A stretch of DNA of 64,000 nucleotides from Butyrivibrio sp. (lineage in GTDB: Bacteria; Bacillota; Clostridia; Lachnospirales; Lachnospiraceae), in the NCBI GenBank assembly GCA_015056495.1, contig SVGC01000009.1, positions 1 through 64,000 on the forward strand. The letters are read 5' to 3'. Both the position numbers and the translations under genes were made by a program. How positions within the stretch are numbered: position 1 is the first letter of the stretch; each line of letters opens with the position of its first letter. The notes beneath the pieces were generated by a model. It was not told the origin of the DNA. It did no database searches and was given only the letters and a program-made list of their open reading frames with translations. Below are positions 61,170-64,000 of this stretch, piece by piece.

Positions 61170-64000
61170 TTACACCAGCTTTACATTATCCTTGCCATAT
61201 TCCGCAGCGAGTGCCTCTATGAGGATATGATCACCCTTAACGCAGTAGTTGGAAGGAAGTCTCTTCATCTGTCTGGTGTCCTTGAGAACTATGGCTATCT
61301 GGTCGTCACCGTCACTGCCTGCTATGATCTCTTTTAACTTATCAAAGCTCTGATTGTAGGCATCGAGATTCGGGAACTGTATCCACACTGTTCTTGGGAT
61401 CTCATCAAAGAGTTTAACACGGGATGCCATAAGCTTAGCATCTTTTTCCTCTTCCACAGAGATCCGTCCCTGGATAAATACTTTCTGATCTTCGGTGATC
61501 TTGGACTGATATTCCTCGTAAGTCTTAGGAAATACAATAACTTCAATCTGTCCCACAAGATCTTCCAGAGTCAGAAATGCCATGACTTTGTCGTTCTTGG
61601 TATATTTGATCTTTTTGCTTGTGATGATACCGCCTACTGTTGCAGTATTTCCGTCTTTTACATTAGGCTCGCCGGTCTCTTCATCAAGATAAAAATCAGT
61701 GGTTTTATTTGTAGTATTTTTTTGCCAAAAAGCAGCATAGTCCTCCAGCGGATGTCCGCTGACATAGATACCAAGGACTTCTTTTTCAAAGTCAAGAAGG
61801 ATCTCTTTCGGGTACTCGTCTACATCAGGAAGCTGTATCTCGTACTGTGACTTATGCTCATCTGATACCAGGTCAAAAAGCGACATCTGACCAGCCATGC
61901 TGTTACGACTATTGTCGTGAAGGCTGTCCATTATCTGGATGTAGACGCTCATGCACTGCTTGCGGTTAGCACCAAGGGAATCCAGAGCTCCCGCTTTGAT
62001 AAAGCTCTCCACAGTACGCTTATTGAGTGTAGATGAACCTTGGCACATGCGCTTTAGAAAATCGTTAAGACTTCTGAAGGTGCCATTTTTCTCTCTTTCA
62101 TTGACAATCGCCTGAATAACAGGGAATCCCACACCGCTTATAGCAGTAAGGGCATAGTGGATTCCTTTTTTCTTCTGACCTTTATCATCAGTCATCTCTG
62201 TAACGGAGAAGCCTGCATGTCCCTCATTTATATCCGGTGGCAAAAGAGGTATATTCATGTTTCTACAGGTCTGGATATAGCCTGCAACCTTACCAGGATT
62301 ATCAATAACTGATGTCATGAGGGCTGCCATGAATTCTACCGGGTAGTAATATTTCAGCCACGCCGTCTGCATGGATACTACTGCATAGCAAGCCGCATGG
62401 GATTTGTTAAATGCGTACTTGGCAAAATCCATCATGGAATCATATATCTGGTTGGCAATGTCTTCTGAAATGCCTTTGGATTCACATCCAGGAACATTTT
62501 CATCAGGATTACCGTGGACAAAGTTATTTCTCTCAACTTCCATGACATGCTGTTTTTTCTTACTCATGGCACGTCTAACAAGGTCAGCTCGTCCAAGGGT
62601 ATAGCCGCCCAGCTGCTGTACGATCTGCATAACCTGCTCCTGATATACGATACAACCGTATGTAGGCTTCAGGATAGGTTCCAGTTCTGGTGTGAGATAT
62701 GTAATTGTCTTCTGATCATTTTTTCCTGAAATATATCTGGGTATAAAGTCCATTGGACCCGGACGGTACAGAGAGATACCGGCTATTACGTCTTCCAGGG
62801 ACTGAGGCTTGAGCTCTTTCATGAAAGATGTCATACCGCCGGACTCCAGCTGGAACACTCCGTCTGCGTGTCCTCCTGCAATACTTGCAAGGACTTTAGG
62901 ATCGTCAAGATCCACTTTATCTATATCTATGTAATTGGCATCTCCAGGGTGAGCTCCTATTGACTGATTGGCATAGTCTGTAGCATCCTTGATAACAGTA
63001 AGGGTACGCAGTCCCAGGAAATCCATTTTTAACAATCCCAGTTCTTCTACGGTTGTCATGGTAAACTGAGTTGTAATATTGCCGTCGGCTGAACGTGACA
63101 GTGGTATCAGGTCTTCTGCCGGTGCAGAACAGATAACAACACCTGCTGCGTGCATTGATGTATGTCTTGGCAGGCCTTCCAGCTTTTTGCACATATCTAT
63201 CAGTGTATGTACCTGCGGATCAGTCTCATACATGGTCCTGAGCTCTGCATTCATGGAAAGAGCCTTTTCCAGAGTGATGTTGAGCTCATTCGGGATCATT
63301 TTTGCCAGATTATCTGCGTAGTTGTATGGAAGGTCCATTACTCTTGCAACATCTCTGATAACGCCTTTTGCCGCCAGGGTTCCAAAGGTAATGATCTGAA
63401 CAACTTTGTCAGAGCCATATTTCTCGGTAACATAATCTATAACGTCCTGACGCCTTGAGTATTCAAAGTCCACGTCTATATCAGGCATGGATACTCGTTC
63501 AGGGTTAAGGAATCGCTCGAAGAGAAGGTCATATTTGATAGGATCAATGTTGGTAATGTGCATGCAGTATGAAACAATACTTCCTGCTGCCGATCCTCTT
63601 CCCGGTCCAACTGCAATTCCGTGCTCTCTTGAATAATTGATGTAATCCCACACAATGAGGAAGTAATCAACGTAGCCCATACGCTTGATTACACCCAGCT
63701 CATAGTCAAGACGCTTTTTTAAAGTGCCATCGTCATCAGGATAGCGCTCTGCAAGGCCGTCATTACAGAGTTTGTTGAGGTATGTCCATGAATCATAGCC
63801 TTCCGGCACATCGAAATGTGGGAGTTTGGTAACACCAAATTCAATCTCAACATTACATCTGTCTGCAATCTTCTGAGTATTATCAATGGCTTCCTGGGCA
63901 TATGAGAAAAGAGTTCTCATCTCCTCTTCGCTTTTTACATAGTACTGGCCGCCTTCATAGCGGAGTCTGTCTGTATCAGATACTTTTTTGCCAGTCTGAA
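61170..64000 (-). CDS. dnaE: DNA polymerase III alpha subunit DnaE (5' end outside the window)
   Basis: The frame is open to the window edge: 943 residues here, against about 1150 in full-length DnaE, so the N-terminal PHP domain is missing. Visible parts are the palm with AVGPGRGSAAGSIVSYC and the catalytic Asp pair in PDIDVDFEYSR, the finger/thumb region, GRADLVRRAMSKKK, the helix-hairpin-helix region GALDSLGANR and a C-terminal OB fold (VGGIITSKKIKYTKNDKV). The catalytic core of replicative DNA synthesis. Being a housekeeping gene, it marks the chromosome next to the glycan locus. Confidence 0.97.
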   Translation of the reverse strand, partial: QTGKKVSDTDRLRYEGGQYYVKSEEEMRTLFSYAQEAIDNTQKIADRCNVEIEFGVTKLPHFDVPEGYDSWTYLNKLCNDGLAERYPDDDGTLKKRLDYELGVIKRMGYVDYFLIVWDYINYSREHGIAVGPGRGSAAGSIVSYCMHITNIDPIKYDLLFERFLNPERVSMPDIDVDFEYSRRQDVIDYVTEKYGSDKVVQIITFGTLAAKGVIRDVARVMDLPYNYADNLAKMIPNELNITLEKALSMNAELRTMYETDPQVHTLIDMCKKLEGLPRHTSMHAAGVVICSAPAEDLIPLSRSADGNITTQFTMTTVEELGLLKMDFLGLRTLTVIKDATDYANQSIGAHPGDANYIDIDKVDLDDPKVLASIAGGHADGVFQLESGGMTSFMKELKPQSLEDVIAGISLYRPGPMDFIPRYISGKNDQKTITYLTPELEPILKPTYGCIVYQEQVMQIVQQLGGYTLGRADLVRRAMSKKKQHVMEVERNNFVHGNPDENVPGCESKGISEDIANQIYDSMMDFAKYAFNKSHAACYAVVSMQTAWLKYYYPVEFMAALMTSVIDNPGKVAGYIQTCRNMNIPLLPPDINEGHAGFSVTEMTDDKGQKKKGIHYALTAISGVGFPVIQAIVNEREKNGTFRSLNDFLKRMCQGSSTLNKRTVESFIKAGALDSLGANRKQCMSVYIQIMDSLHDNSRNSMAGQMSLFDLVSDEHKSQYEIQLPDVDEYPKEILLDFEKEVLGIYVSGHPLEDYAAFWQKNTTNKTTDFYLDEETGEPNVKDGNTATVGGIITSKKIKYTKNDKVMAFLTLEDLVGQIEVIVFPKTYEEYQSKITEDQKVFIQGRISVEEEKDAKLMASRVKLFDEIPRTVWIQFPNLDAYNQSFDKLKEIIAGSDGDDQIAIVLKDTRQMKRLPSNYCVKGDHILIEALAAEYGKDNVKLV

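Noticed and set aside
1-64000. tRNA or rRNA genes, insertion sequences, prophage
   Set aside because: No cloverleaf-like or rRNA sequence was noticed and no transposase, integrase or phage gene appears among the frames.

Overview
The window reads as a chromosomal cell-surface glycan locus of a low-GC anaerobic Firmicute, most likely a Lachnospiraceae (Butyrivibrio/Roseburia-like). This rests on AT-rich leaders, strong AGGAGG-type ribosome sites, frequent TTG/GTG starts, a rubredoxin plus Fe/Mn superoxide dismutase pair, a short holin-like type I toxin and protein families common in that group. Nearly every gene lies on the minus strand; the window ends inside dnaE. The genus is inference.

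Layout, right to left (direction of transcription): dnaE (5' end outside the window); gmd-fcl for GDP-L-fucose; a LicD phosphotransferase, an IspD/TarI-type cytidylyltransferase and an NAD-dependent epimerase; an exopolysaccharide block (55.6-41.3 kb) with several glycosyltransferases, a WbaP-like priming transferase, a Wzz-like protein with a degenerate kinase domain, an EpsG-like polymerase and membrane transferases, ending at a long palindrome. Then come a CPBP membrane protease, a plus-strand nitroreductase and a 54-bp tandem repeat. A second large block (38.5-19.3 kb) starts with pseF-pseI-pseG, continues with an ATP-grasp/PLP enzyme pair, a GT52-like transferase, large polytopic proteins, an ABC flippase and an acyltransferase, and ends with GtrA and an RffA-like aminotransferase before a terminator. 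A small redox/ATPase island follows (superoxide dismutase, rubredoxin, AAA-ATPase/nuclease). The third block (16.4-4.1 kb) starts with pseB-pseC and carries a galacturonokinase-like kinase, a nucleotidyltransferase, a GNAT, GtrB, a DUF6020-like protein, an O-antigen ligase/polymerase-like protein and a PglF-type dehydratase. The left end holds an ATP-grasp/HAD fusion, a type I toxin-antitoxin locus, a PglC/EpsL-type priming transferase and a GT4.

Together the genes make nucleotide sugars (pseudaminic acid, GDP-fucose, a 4-amino-6-deoxy sugar, a CDP-activated alcohol or sugar, perhaps a uronate 1-phosphate derivative), load them on undecaprenyl phosphate through two different priming enzymes, extend, flip and polymerise them, and decorate the product. 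The pseudaminic acid pathway is split between two operons, and its acetyltransferase step may be done by the GNAT beside the galacturonokinase-like gene.

The least ordinary things seen are: a 29-residue holin-like toxin with a convergent antisense RNA and a possible LexA box on its promoter; polar Asp/Asn/Ser-rich insertions in several unrelated glycan enzymes; a 54-bp in-frame repeat encoding a lysine-rich repeat peptide; a canonical -1 slippery heptamer in the right phase near the start of the CPBP gene; a Wzz protein whose kinase domain has lost Walker A; and an ATP-grasp/PLP pair beside the pseudaminic acid genes.
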